A stretch of 32,832 bases of DNA. It comes from an uncultured Gemmatimonadota bacterium (GTDB lineage: Bacteria > Gemmatimonadota > Gemmatimonadetes > Gemmatimonadales > Gemmatimonadaceae). The translations under genes and the position numbers were made by a program. Shown here piece after piece: positions 25,864 through 32,832 of the stretch. The number at the start of each line of letters is the position of its first letter. Positions within the stretch are counted from its first letter, which is position 1. Below the pieces are notes generated by a model. It was not told the DNA's origin. It saw only the letters and a list, made by a program, of their open reading frames with translations, and made no database searches. The DNA lies in the NCBI GenBank assembly GCA_946480295.1, contig CAMLIT010000039.1:1-32832 (forward strand), written 5' to 3'.

Positions 25864-26059
25864 AGCGCCCGCAACGGGCGCGGCCGACCAGACGGTCCAC
25901 GTCCACGTCGGAGCCTTTCCCCGAGGCTCGACGCGCGGTGCATCCTGATGCCGTCGGCCGAGACGCGCAACTGGCGCGGAACATCCGTGATCTCGTCACG
26001 CGGATGGCGGGTGCACGTCCGTCCACGACAGCGACCTCCAACGATCCGCGAGCAGACAC

Positions 26060-26266
26060 GTGGCGCGAACGATCCGCGACGCGGCGGGCATCGAATGGAC
26101 CCTCTACGTGACGGTCCCCAGCGCCTCCGAGCGGCGCGCGCAGCACCTGGCCGAGGCGTACCGCTACGGTTGGCTGGTCTTCGAATCGCCCACGGAGAAG
26201 CGGCGGCTCGCGGCCGTGCCCACCGGCTGGGAGGAGCTATCAGACGCCGGCCTCCAGCGCCCGTGA
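26060..26266 (+). CDS. Small 'GWLxFE' family protein, short copy
   Basis: 68 residues from a GTG start. 'GIEWTLYVTVPS' then 'LAEAYRYGWLVFESPTEKRRLAAVPTGWEELSDAGL'. This matches the protein at 28604-28945 ('RQWEVWEVCPD', 'LRAGWLAFETAGQRRRLAPVPERWRSLTDVEL') over its whole length, with the middle loop shortened. The conservation of Trp, Gly-Trp, Phe-Glu and 'RRLAxVPxxW' across two diverged copies argues that this is a real gene family. No known function. It lies 40 bases upstream of a hybrid kinase gene on the same strand and 200 bases after a broken receiver gene. Confidence 0.6.
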   Translation: MARTIRDAAGIEWTLYVTVPSASERRAQHLAEAYRYGWLVFESPTEKRRLAAVPTGWEELSDAGLQRP

Positions 26267-26306
26267 GGCCAGCCGAGCGTCACGGTGCCCGCACGGTCGT
26301 CCGGCG

Positions 26307-28526
26307 ATGGTGCTCTCGGCGGGAGCGTGCCTCGGGGCGACCACTCGAATGGGCATCGCCAGCGAGCAAGCTCCCTCGAACGAGCAGCCGGCTTCAGGTG
26401 TCGCGCGCGGCGCCGATACTCGGTGTGTGGAGCTTCGGCGCTGCGTCTGCTCTGCAGCCCGAACGCTGGGACACCACCGCACATCCGGACGGCCGCCGTT
26501 GACCGACGCACGCAATCATCTTCGATCGTATCGACGCATCGCCCACGTGGCGCGCTCGCGGGCATCGCGAGCGGCGAGGGGCGAGGCGGAGGCCGCCCTT
26601 CGTCGCAGTGAGGCGCAGTTCCGAGACTTGATGGCCACGACACACGAGGGCGCGTGGCTCGTGGATCGTGTCGGTCGGACCACGTACGTGAACGCTCGCC
26701 TCGCCTCCCTGCTCGGCTACGCCCCCGAGGAACTCACCGGGCGACTACTTTTCGACTTCCTCGTCCCCGAGCACGCGTTCCTGGCGCGCACGCTGTTCGC
26801 CTCCCGACAACGCGGCCGGTCCGACCAGCAGGAGTTCGCCTTCGTGCACCGCGACGGCCATCTGGTCTGGACGCTGTGCGCGTCGAGCCCGACCTTCGAC
26901 GAGGGCGGACAGTTCAGTGGGATGCTCGCCATGCTCGCCGACATCACGCAGCGACGCGACGCGGAAGCGGCGCTCGCATCCGCGCATGCGACCCTGGCGT
27001 CTGTCGTCGCCGCTGCACCGATGGCGATCGTCGTGATCGACCGCGAGTCCGTCGTGACGACGTGGAACCCGGAAGCGGAACGGCTTTTCGGCTGGTCGCG
27101 CGCGGAGGTGCTCGGAAAGCCGCTCCCGACGATCCCGCCGGATCTCGCGAGCGAGTTCGAACACATGCGGGACATGGAGCGACGGGGCGAGCGGCTGCGC
27201 GACGTCGAGAGCACGCGTCTGCATCGGGACGGCAAGATGCTGCACGTTCTCCTTTCGACGGCACCGCTGCGCGGTCCCCGCGGAGCGATCGAGGGGACCA
27301 TCCGCATGTTCGTCGATGTCACCGAACAGCGCCGGCTCCAGGCGCAACTGCTCCAAGCGCAGAAGATGGAAGCGGTGGGCCAGCTCGCTGGGGGCATCGC
27401 ACACGATTTCAACAACCTGCTGACGGCGATCAGCGGGAATGCGACGTTCCTGCTCGCGGGCTGTACGCACTGCGGCACCGTGCCGCCTGAGGCGCATGAG
27501 ATTCAGGACTGCGCGGACCGGGCGGCGCGCCTCACGAGCCAGCTGCTCGCGTTCAGCCGTCGCCAGATGATGCGCCCCAGACGGCTCGATCTCAACGAGG
27601 TCGCCGCTGGCCTCGAACCCATGCTGCGACGCCTCATGCCAGAAAACATCCGCCAGGTCCTGGCGCTGGACGACGCGCCCACACTCGTCAATGCCGATCT
27701 GGGTCAGCTGGAGCAGATCGTCGTCAACCTCGTGGTGAACGCGCGCGACGCGATGCCCGACGGCGGTCAGCTCACGCTCGCCATCCGCGCCACGACGCTC
27801 GGCGAGGAGCAGTCCGCGCGGTTTGGGGGCGCCCGAATCGAAGGCGGGGCGTACGCCGAACTCGTGGTGACGGACACGGGGCACGGCATGGACGCGGCGA
27901 CACGCGCGCGCGCCTTCGAGCCCTTCTTCACGACCAAGCCGGCCGGCAAGGGCACGGGCCTCGGGCTCTCAACCGTCTATGGCATCGTCAAACAGAACAA
28001 CGGGTACGTGGCGATCGACAGCGAGGTCGGCGCGGGCACCGCGGTGTCCGTGTACCTGCGACTCTTCCAGAAGGCCCCGGCGACGCTCCGTCCGACGACG
28101 ACCACCGCGTCGAGCACCGGGGGACGCGAGACGATCCTCCTCGTGGAGGACGAGTGCGCGCTGGCGCGTCTGAACGAGCGCGTGCTCGGATCGAGCGGCT
28201 ACACGGTCCTGCCGGCGACCAATGCCGAAGAGGCACTCACGCTCGCGAAGGCGCACGCCGGGCAGATCCATCTCCTCGTGACCGATGTGGTGCTGCCCGG
28301 CATGTCCGGCGCCGCACTCGCCCAGCGGCTCATCGAGGAGCAACCTGCGCTGGCTGTGCTCTTCTGCTCCGGCTTCGCCAGAGACCAGTTGGGCGATCAC
28401 GGGGTGCTCGGCCGGGACACCGATCTCCTCGAGAAGCCCTTCACGCCGCGGGAACTGTGCGAGCGCGTGCGTCGGGCGCTGGATCGCCGTCCGTCCACGG
28501 TGGAGGCACGCGCTCGTTCGGCCTGA
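26307..28526 (+). CDS. Hybrid sensor histidine kinase: two PAS, HisKA, HATPase, receiver
   Basis: Up to 739 residues from ATG 26307. The first ~65 residues are not convincing protein, so a TTG at 26499 is a good alternative start. PAS 1 about 100-215 ('HEGAWLVDRVGRTTYVNARLASLLGY'), PAS 2 about 225-340 ('APMAIVVIDRESVVTTWNPEAERLFGW'). Kinase core: phospho-acceptor His366 in 'GGIAHDFNNLLTAI', N-box 'NLVVNARDAM', 'DTGHGMD', 'GTGLGLSTVYGIVKQ'. Receiver: Asp660 in 'LLVTDVVLPGMSG', Lys710 in 'EKPF'. No membrane span. Same class as the five-PAS kinase at 20026-23841. Its receiver carries the phosphate or passes it to the stand-alone receivers nearby (inference). Confidence 0.93.
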   Translation: MVLSAGACLGATTRMGIASEQAPSNEQPASGVARGADTRCVELRRCVCSAARTLGHHRTSGRPPLTDARNHLRSYRRIAHVARSRASRAARGEAEAALRRSEAQFRDLMATTHEGAWLVDRVGRTTYVNARLASLLGYAPEELTGRLLFDFLVPEHAFLARTLFASRQRGRSDQQEFAFVHRDGHLVWTLCASSPTFDEGGQFSGMLAMLADITQRRDAEAALASAHATLASVVAAAPMAIVVIDRESVVTTWNPEAERLFGWSRAEVLGKPLPTIPPDLASEFEHMRDMERRGERLRDVESTRLHRDGKMLHVLLSTAPLRGPRGAIEGTIRMFVDVTEQRRLQAQLLQAQKMEAVGQLAGGIAHDFNNLLTAISGNATFLLAGCTHCGTVPPEAHEIQDCADRAARLTSQLLAFSRRQMMRPRRLDLNEVAAGLEPMLRRLMPENIRQVLALDDAPTLVNADLGQLEQIVVNLVVNARDAMPDGGQLTLAIRATTLGEEQSARFGGARIEGGAYAELVVTDTGHGMDAATRARAFEPFFTTKPAGKGTGLGLSTVYGIVKQNNGYVAIDSEVGAGTAVSVYLRLFQKAPATLRPTTTTASSTGGRETILLVEDECALARLNERVLGSSGYTVLPATNAEEALTLAKAHAGQIHLLVTDVVLPGMSGAALAQRLIEEQPALAVLFCSGFARDQLGDHGVLGRDTDLLEKPFTPRELCERVRRALDRRPSTVEARARSA

Positions 28527-28603
28527 CAATCCGGTGCCTAGCAGAGCATGCTTCGAGCGCGGCACCGCCAGTCGCTGAACACGCCCCCACCTCTTGCCGG
28601 CGC

Positions 28604-28945
28604 TCAATCGGGCTGTGGACTACGCGAGTTCTCCGACGGAACTGCGAGGCGCGGTACCGGCCGGGACTGTGCGAGCAGCGCCTCCAGCTCGACGTCCGTG
28701 AGCGAGCGCCAGCGCTCCGGAACTGGCGCGAGCCGCCGACGCTGCCCCGCGGTCTCGAAGGCGAGCCACCCCGCCCGCAGGCGATCCGGGATGCGGAGGT
28801 GCGCCCGGCGCTCGCCGTGGCGGCGCTCTTGGCCGTCCGGCGCCCGCGCGGGATCGCTGGTGAGTCGTCGCTCCACCACGTCGGGACAGACTTCCCACAC
28901 CTCCCACTGTCGACCCGCTCGATCGACGAACTGCCGCTCCGGCAT
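28604..28945 (-). CDS. Small 'GWLxFE' family protein, full-length copy
   Basis: 113 residues, ATG 28945 with GAGG five bases upstream. 'MPERQFVDRAGRQWEVWEVCPD' opens a short beta-like segment. A charged middle ('GQERRHGERRAHLRIPDRLR') follows, then 'AGWLAFETAGQRRRLAPVPERWRSLTDVELEALL'. It is homologous to the 68-residue protein at 26060-26266 and to a remnant near 24500. No signal peptide, no membrane span, no catalytic motif, so a small cytoplasmic protein. It is transcribed away from the receiver gene at 29227, head to head. Function unknown; repeated proximity to receivers suggests a link to signalling. Confidence 0.7.
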   Translation of the reverse strand: MPERQFVDRAGRQWEVWEVCPDVVERRLTSDPARAPDGQERRHGERRAHLRIPDRLRAGWLAFETAGQRRRLAPVPERWRSLTDVELEALLAQSRPVPRLAVPSENSRSPQPD

Positions 28946-29226
28946 CGGGGCCTCGGGTCCTCGCTGGTCACGGGTGTCAGGGTGCCGCGTCCGACGATCT
29001 CCACGACGCTGACACGGCCGATCAACCGCGAGTGCCGTGCCGGCGTGATCCATGTCACCGTTCGCTCTTCCGGGGCGCAGGAGCCGCAGCCAGCAGCGGA
29101 CGACCACGGGTGCGGCATCGGCGTTGCGTCCGGTGATTCAGCTGATGGTCGTGACCCGCCGCCGGGGGGACGATGGGGCGCGACGCGACGATGTGCCGGT
29201 CGACATCACCCTCCGCTATCACGACC

Positions 29227-29661
29227 ATGCAACAGAGCCCGACATCCCGCCGGACCGTGCTGCTCGTGGACGATGATGAGGATTCGCGCTTCCTCTACGC
29301 GACCGCCCTCGATCGCGCCGGCATCCAGGTGCTGCTCGCGTCGAGCGCAAGTGAGGGCATCGCACGCGCGATCGAGCGCCACCCGGATCTCGTGCTCATG
29401 GACCTCGCCCTGCCGGACATGGACGGCGAAGCAGCCACCCGGGCCATCCAGTCCGACCCGAGGAGTGCCGACATGCCGATCGTGGCGATCACGGCACGCG
29501 TCACGCGCCTGGAGCGCTCTGCCCTGCTCGCCGCCGGGTTCGCCGACGTGCTGTGCAAGCCGATCTATCCGACGGAAGTCGTGACCGCCATCCACGCGCG
29601 CCTTGCCCTCACGACGGACGAGCGGGCCCCCTCGGTCCTGCAGGCTACCGGGCCGCGTTAG
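29227..29661 (+). CDS. Stand-alone response regulator receiver protein
   Basis: 144 residues, ATG 29227 chosen because 'MQQSPTSRRTVLLVDDDEDS' starts the domain directly. Acidic triad at residues 15-17, phospho-acceptor Asp59 in 'LVLMDLALPDMDGE', Thr in 'PIVAITARV', Lys111 in 'LCKPIYP'. No output domain; a short tail follows. The broken gene at 25465-25863 is its paralogue. It is divergent from the GWLxFE gene at 28604-28945 with a 280-base gap, so the two may share regulation. Confidence 0.9.
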   Translation: MQQSPTSRRTVLLVDDDEDSRFLYATALDRAGIQVLLASSASEGIARAIERHPDLVLMDLALPDMDGEAATRAIQSDPRSADMPIVAITARVTRLERSALLAAGFADVLCKPIYPTEVVTAIHARLALTTDERAPSVLQATGPR

Positions 29662-29799
29662 GCGATCCGCCTGGGCCGCGCGTCCGGTGCGAGCGCGATC
29701 CTCGGCTGGTGTGCTTCGTGCGTCCGCCCCATCTCTACGGATGGACGTCCACGCGCGTCCCCGTCCCTACCGCACGTACCGCATCACCAGGAGGCACCC

Positions 29800-30399
29800 A
29801 TGTCACGACGCACGACTGCGCTCGCGCTCGGCCTCGCCGGCGCTCTCACCTGCGGCCTCGGTGCCTGCGCCGACAGCCCGACGCATCCGAATGCCAGCAA
29901 CTTGCGGCCGTCATTGCAGACCCAGGCGGCGCCGAAGTGGACGGGCCTCGTCCTCAACAGCCTCACCGGCCTCTCGCTCCCGCTGATCGGCCAGCTCGGC
30001 AACGTCACGATCAACCAGGCCGTCGTCACGAACTTCGCGCTCGTCGAGAACACCGTCGGCCAGATCGTGGGCCTGCAGGCGAGCGGCGTTCTTCAGCTCA
30101 CGGGCGGCGTGCTCGGCACCAACGTCGTGACCCAGAACTTCTCGACGACCGCCAGCGTGACGAGCTCGGGCCCGGGCCAGTGCAGCCTCGCCTCCATCGA
30201 CCTCGGCGCGATTAGTGTGAACGCCCTCGGGCTGGCGAGCGTGGACGTGCCGGCGGCGAACGTGACGGCGAAGGGCTCCGGCGCGGTCGGCAGCCTCCTG
30301 TGCAACCTCGGCCAGCTGCTGAGCGGCCTGACGTCCGGACTGACCGGCAGCTCGGGCGCGCAGGGTGTGGTGAACGCGCTCAACAACCAGATCGGCTGA
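29800..30399 (+). CDS. Secreted lipoprotein of unknown function
   Basis: 199 residues with AGGAGG six bases before the ATG. The N-end 'MSRRTTALALGLAGALTCGL' leads to a lipobox 'LGAC' with Cys23, so the mature protein is lipid-anchored. The rest is Leu/Val/Gly/Asn rich without charged clusters: 'LSLPLIGQLGNVTINQAVVTNF', 'QCSLASIDLGAISVNALGLASVDV', 'GSLLCNLGQLLSGLTSGLTG'. Cys128 and Cys168 could form a disulfide. The 'CxLxxxxLGxxxVNxLGL...LLCxL' layout is a pattern I have seen in unnamed secreted proteins; no function known. Strong ribosome site and intact frame suggest it is expressed. Confidence 0.8.
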   Translation: MSRRTTALALGLAGALTCGLGACADSPTHPNASNLRPSLQTQAAPKWTGLVLNSLTGLSLPLIGQLGNVTINQAVVTNFALVENTVGQIVGLQASGVLQLTGGVLGTNVVTQNFSTTASVTSSGPGQCSLASIDLGAISVNALGLASVDVPAANVTAKGSGAVGSLLCNLGQLLSGLTSGLTGSSGAQGVVNALNNQIG

Positions 30400-30519
30400 A
30401 ACATCAGGTGATCCATCTGCTGACGTCAGCGAAGGAACTCCATCGCCGTGCGCATCATCAGCCAGCGGCGGCCCCCCGGGCACCGGCGGCGGTGGAGCTC
30501 ACCCGGCCGCATCGCGCCA

Positions 30520-31232
30520 TCAGCACGTAATCGGCCTCGGGCCCGCTCTGATCAGCACGTCTAGGGCGAGCGTGGGAGAGCCCGCCCGACGCCCGCCGGC
30601 TGAGGTGCTCACCACAGCGTCGTCGTGTTGTGTCGCGGTGGCACCTGGTGTGCAGCGCGATGGGCGTCCGAGAGCGGCGCGCGCCCCGGTCGTCGCGGTG
30701 CCTGCCAGCTGGTGGCGCACCCATGGGGCGCCGCCGCTCTCGCTATCCTCATCGCTCCGGACTACGGCCGCAGAGCGGCGGCGCCACACCACGTCGTCGT
30801 GCACCACCTCTGCGCCCCAGCTGCCGATTTGCGCGAAGGATGCTCCCACCTTGCTGTCGCCGTCGCATTCGGCGGCCGAGGACCATCGCCGCAGGATATC
30901 GCGCAGGCGCGACGACGCCACCCGTGGTCTCCCAGCAGCGCGAGCGCATTCTGGAGGGAGCGACAGATCGTCCTGCCGCGCCTGGGGTCGGCGATCGGCC
31001 GGTAGAGCCGCCCGGACGCACGACCGGTGAACTCACACCGCACGGGCCCCGAGAGCGAGACGAAATCCCGCCAAGCCAGGCGCATCGATGCCTCGAGTAG
31101 CGGAAACGCCGTGTAGCCGAGGACGAACGACGCGTCACACTCGCCGACCGCCGCGGCCACGGACAGGGGCGGCGAATCCGCCGATGCCTCAGCGCGAGCG
31201 GCCGCCAAGCCTGCCCCAAATTTGCCCCGCAA
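30520..31232 (-). pseudogene. Possible frameshifted unknown gene next to the right island end
   Basis: From 31232 one - strand frame reads like protein ('ASFVLGYTAFPLLEASMRLAWRDFVSL', 'GRLYRPIADPRRGRTICRSLQNALALLGDHG') up to about 30925. Another frame continues just there with 'RLRDILRRWSSAAECDGDSKVG' and 'IGSWGAEVVHDDVVW' to about 30700. One frameshift would join them into a helical protein of some 200 residues. No family recognised; its place beside the attachment site is where an integrase would be expected, but no R-H-R-Y motif is visible. Confidence 0.3.
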
Positions 31233-31238
31233 ATCAGA

Positions 31239-31273
31239 CGGAGCCGCCTAACGAGGCGGCTCCGCTCTTGTTT
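31239..31273 (+). terminator. Strong hairpin terminator at the right island end
   Basis: CGGAGCCGCC and GGCGGCTCCG pair perfectly (10 bp) around TAACGA, followed by GCTCTTGTTT on the + strand. It stands about 30 bases before the truncated tRNA copy and shortly after GCCCCAAATTTGCCCC (31213-31228), which also occurs at the left end. Confidence 0.7.
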
Positions 31274-31300
31274 CACAACGACTTCCGCGATTCACCGAAA

Positions 31301-31343
31301 GGTTTAGGAAACCGCTGCTCCATCCACCTGAGCTACAGGGGCA
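31301..31343 (-). repeat. attR: truncated tRNA-Arg copy
   Basis: The first 42 bases of tRNA-Arg(CCT) read on the - strand, plus one upstream base: 5' acceptor strand, D-arm (with one change, C31321) and most of the anticodon arm. The T-arm and 3' acceptor strand are missing, so it cannot be a working tRNA. It is the displaced original 5' part or an older attachment site. Confidence 0.9.
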
Positions 31344-31727
31344 ATCTATGGCTCGTACGCCTGATGATGCTTGTCGTGCAACGTGTTGACGCCTGGCTGA
31401 TGAAGTACTTTCGCGCCGGCAGATCGCGGCGGCCGAGGCAAGGCTCGGCTCGAGCTTGCCCCGAATCCGCCCCGGAGGTCGGCGAATGCGGGCGTGCCAG
31501 CGCGTGCCTAAGCTCTTGACGGTAACCATGGCCGCCGGGTCGCGCGAGCCTCCCTCGATCCGGCGGCGCTGACGGGCCTCGGTGCCGGCATGGCTCGAAT
31601 CCTCTCGCCTCCGTCGCGAACCACGCTCCCGACGCTATCTCTCGTTCATCCGGCTCGCCCTTCCGGATCGAGCTGACCTCGACGCCGTCGCGTTCCCTCC
31701 CTCCCCCGACTCCGCCTCGTGCCGTCC
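31344..31727. repeat. Degenerate copy of the island's left-end flank
   Basis: No gene. From 31344 to about 31600 it is colinear with 8215-8480, including the 61-base block 31503-31563 (48 identities with 8378-8438). The remaining bases to 31727 hold nothing I recognise. Reading: remnant left end of an older related element in the same tRNA. Confidence 0.55.
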
Positions 31728-32633
31728 TCAGCTCGCCCGCGCCACTCCCCACCCCGTGAGGTTCACCTCCGCCGGAGCGACGCGGGTGCGCCGGAGGTCG
31801 AGCCACTTCGCGATCGGACCCACCACGGCCAGCGCGAACAGCGGCGGCGCCGCGTAGATCGCCGGCGGGAGCGGAACGCCCCGATCCGCCGCCACGCGGA
31901 TCAGCGCCTCCGCCATGGCCACGAGCACCGCGACGAGGATCCGCCCCTTCCGGCTGGACACGTTCGTACGCGGATCGGTGATCATGAAGAAGACGAAGAG
32001 CTGGTACATCGGTCCGGTGACGGGCGCGATCTCGGGCACGATCGGGACGCCCTCGATCGTCGCGCGCAGCGCCGCGAGCACCACGAACGCGATCACGTAC
32101 GTGATCGTGATGTGGAAGATGCGCGCCCGCCACGCCACGTAGATCCCGAACGCCCAGATGGCGAGGTTCGTCGTGATGTCGTTCCCCCACTGGTGGCTCA
32201 ACACCGACACGGATCCGGGCACGACGAGCAGCAGGAGGCTGATCGAGAGATCGGTCGGACACCACAGGTGCCGACCGCGGTACACGAGCGCGTACTTCGA
32301 CGCGATCGTGATCACGGCACACAGCGCGAACGGCCAGAGCACGCCCTCGGGCGGCCGCAGGAGGAGCGACATGCTGACGCCGCTCATGTACGCGCTCTGC
32401 AGGCTCGGAAACCTGTGCCGCACCGCCAGCGACAGCACGATGTCGATGAGCATGCTCGTGCCGATGGCGACGGGCAGCACGGCGATTGTGCCGAGGATGC
32501 CGTAGCGCCACTGGCAGACGACCAGGACGATCGTTCCGAGAATGATGGCGAGCCAGCGCGTCTCCGCCGGCTTCAGCCACGCCCAGATACTCTCGCGCCG
32601 CGCCGGCGCCTGGATGAGAGCTGCTTCCGTCAT
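31728..32633 (-). CDS. RnfD/NqrB-like integral membrane protein
   Basis: 301 residues with about nine hydrophobic spans. Typical of the NQR2/RnfD/RnfE family are 'SAYMSGVSMSLLLRPPE', 'WPFALCAVITIASKYALVYRGRHLWCPTDLSI' and 'GPMYQLFVFFMITDPRT'. Rnf/Nqr D/B subunits carry a covalent FMN on a Thr in an (S/T)GAT motif, which I do not see here, so redox function is uncertain. The ATG overlaps the upstream stop by one base (TGATG), a coupled operon with an ASPIC/UnbV-domain gene. No other rnf gene is in the window. Probably a membrane partner of that secreted protein. Confidence 0.8.
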   Translation of the reverse strand: MTEAALIQAPARRESIWAWLKPAETRWLAIILGTIVLVVCQWRYGILGTIAVLPVAIGTSMLIDIVLSLAVRHRFPSLQSAYMSGVSMSLLLRPPEGVLWPFALCAVITIASKYALVYRGRHLWCPTDLSISLLLLVVPGSVSVLSHQWGNDITTNLAIWAFGIYVAWRARIFHITITYVIAFVVLAALRATIEGVPIVPEIAPVTGPMYQLFVFFMITDPRTNVSSRKGRILVAVLVAMAEALIRVAADRGVPLPPAIYAAPPLFALAVVGPIAKWLDLRRTRVAPAEVNLTGWGVARAS

Positions 32634-32832
32634 CAGCGCTCCGGTTCGGTGATGGTGTGAACGCGATCCACCGCGAGACCGGTCAGCACCTGTGCGGTGC
32701 CCGATGGCCAGTGGATGGTGATGTGGTCGATGGTCGTGCGCGGACCGAGGCCGAAGTGGAGCCGGCGGTCGTTCTGACTGGCGAAGCCCATCCCGCCGTC
32801 GACGATGCGGCGCTGCTTCAGGTCCCCCGCCT
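32633..32832 (-). CDS. ASPIC/UnbV-domain protein, C-terminal end (5' part outside window)
   Basis: The last 65 residues of a protein whose frame runs off the window edge. They read 'AGDLKQRRIVDGGMGFASQN', 'HFGLGPRTTIDHITIHWPSG' and end 'VDRVHTITEPER', the ASPIC/UnbV domain (GGxGFxSQN...HFGLG...D.IxIxWPSG). Such proteins (CRTAC1/UnbV type) usually carry FG-GAP/VCBS beta-propeller repeats before this domain and are exported. The stop TGA shares a base with the ATG of the RnfD-like gene. The frame was read directly from the sequence, being too short for a full gene call. Confidence 0.88.
   Translation of the reverse strand, partial: AGDLKQRRIVDGGMGFASQNDRRLHFGLGPRTTIDHITIHWPSGTAQVLTGLAVDRVHTITEPER

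Larger units (their letters stand above)
8172..31343. mobile_element. Genomic island integrated in tRNA-Arg(CCT), apparently immobile
   Basis: Bounded by a 43-base direct repeat (8172-8214 and 31301-31343) taken from the tRNA-Arg gene, with similar sequence continuing outward from both copies. Cargo is accessory: ankyrin protein, a DNA-ligase fragment, receiver and hybrid-kinase genes, a four-gene secreted/outer-membrane set, small orphan proteins, a lipoprotein. Several genes are fragments or frameshifted. I find no recombinase, so mobility seems lost. The repeat is direct evidence; integration is inferred from it. Confidence 0.8.

Noticed and set aside
26745..27884. 379-residue - strand frame opposite the second hybrid kinase
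   Set aside because: Antisense shadow of conserved PAS/HisKA sequence.
31088..31519. + strand frame reading through the truncated tRNA copy
   Set aside because: It includes tRNA and terminator sequence ('RGGSALV' from the hairpin, 'HLSYRG' from the tRNA); not a gene.
1..32832. CRISPR arrays, rRNA genes, insertion sequences
   Set aside because: Looked for regularly spaced repeats, rRNA motifs and transposase DDE/HUH patterns; none seen.

Overview
The window is GC-rich DNA with tightly packed genes, several GTG/TTG starts and many PAS-type hybrid histidine kinases. This suits an environmental bacterium; Gemmatimonadota is my best guess from gene style (inference, no marker gene seen). It has three parts: a conserved left flank (1-8213), a roughly 23.1 kb genomic island (8172-31343), and a conserved right flank (from about 31600).

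Left flank. Five + strand genes overlap or nearly abut: the C-terminal part of a GtrB-type glycosyltransferase, a GT4 glycosyltransferase, a YbhN/UPF0104 membrane protein, a large YfhO-type membrane protein and a dolichol-phosphate-mannose-synthase-like GT2 enzyme. Together they look like a polyprenol-linked glycan or glycolipid assembly operon. dapF (lysine/peptidoglycan precursor) follows, then a non-coding stretch with clustered DnaA-box-like 9-mers. On the - strand come tRNA-Arg(CCT) and a YfgM-like membrane-anchored TPR protein with a good terminator.

Island. The 5' 42 bases of the tRNA-Arg gene, plus one flanking base, recur as a truncated copy at 31301-31343 (42 of 43 bases equal). The roughly 260 bp beyond each copy are also similar. 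This is the signature of integration into a tRNA gene, probably more than once. No integrase is recognisable and many genes are fragments, so the island looks old and immobile. Its core is a divergent four-gene set: a PapD-like two-domain periplasmic protein and a 1119-residue outer-membrane protein (Ig-like domains, putative beta-barrel, carboxypeptidase-regulatory-like domains, two C-terminal LysM) on the - strand, and two related small secreted beta-rich proteins on the + strand. I read it as a candidate chaperone/usher-like surface-fibre system with its own cell-wall anchor. Around it are signalling genes: two hybrid kinases (one with five PAS domains), three stand-alone receiver proteins, a broken receiver gene, a receiver fragment and a CI-like HTH protein. 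There are also an ankyrin protein, a lipoprotein, a DNA-ligase fragment and a repeated family of small 'GWLxFE' proteins.

Right flank. After a degenerate copy of the island's left end come two - strand genes overlapping by one base: the end of an ASPIC/UnbV-domain protein and an RnfD/NqrB-like membrane protein.
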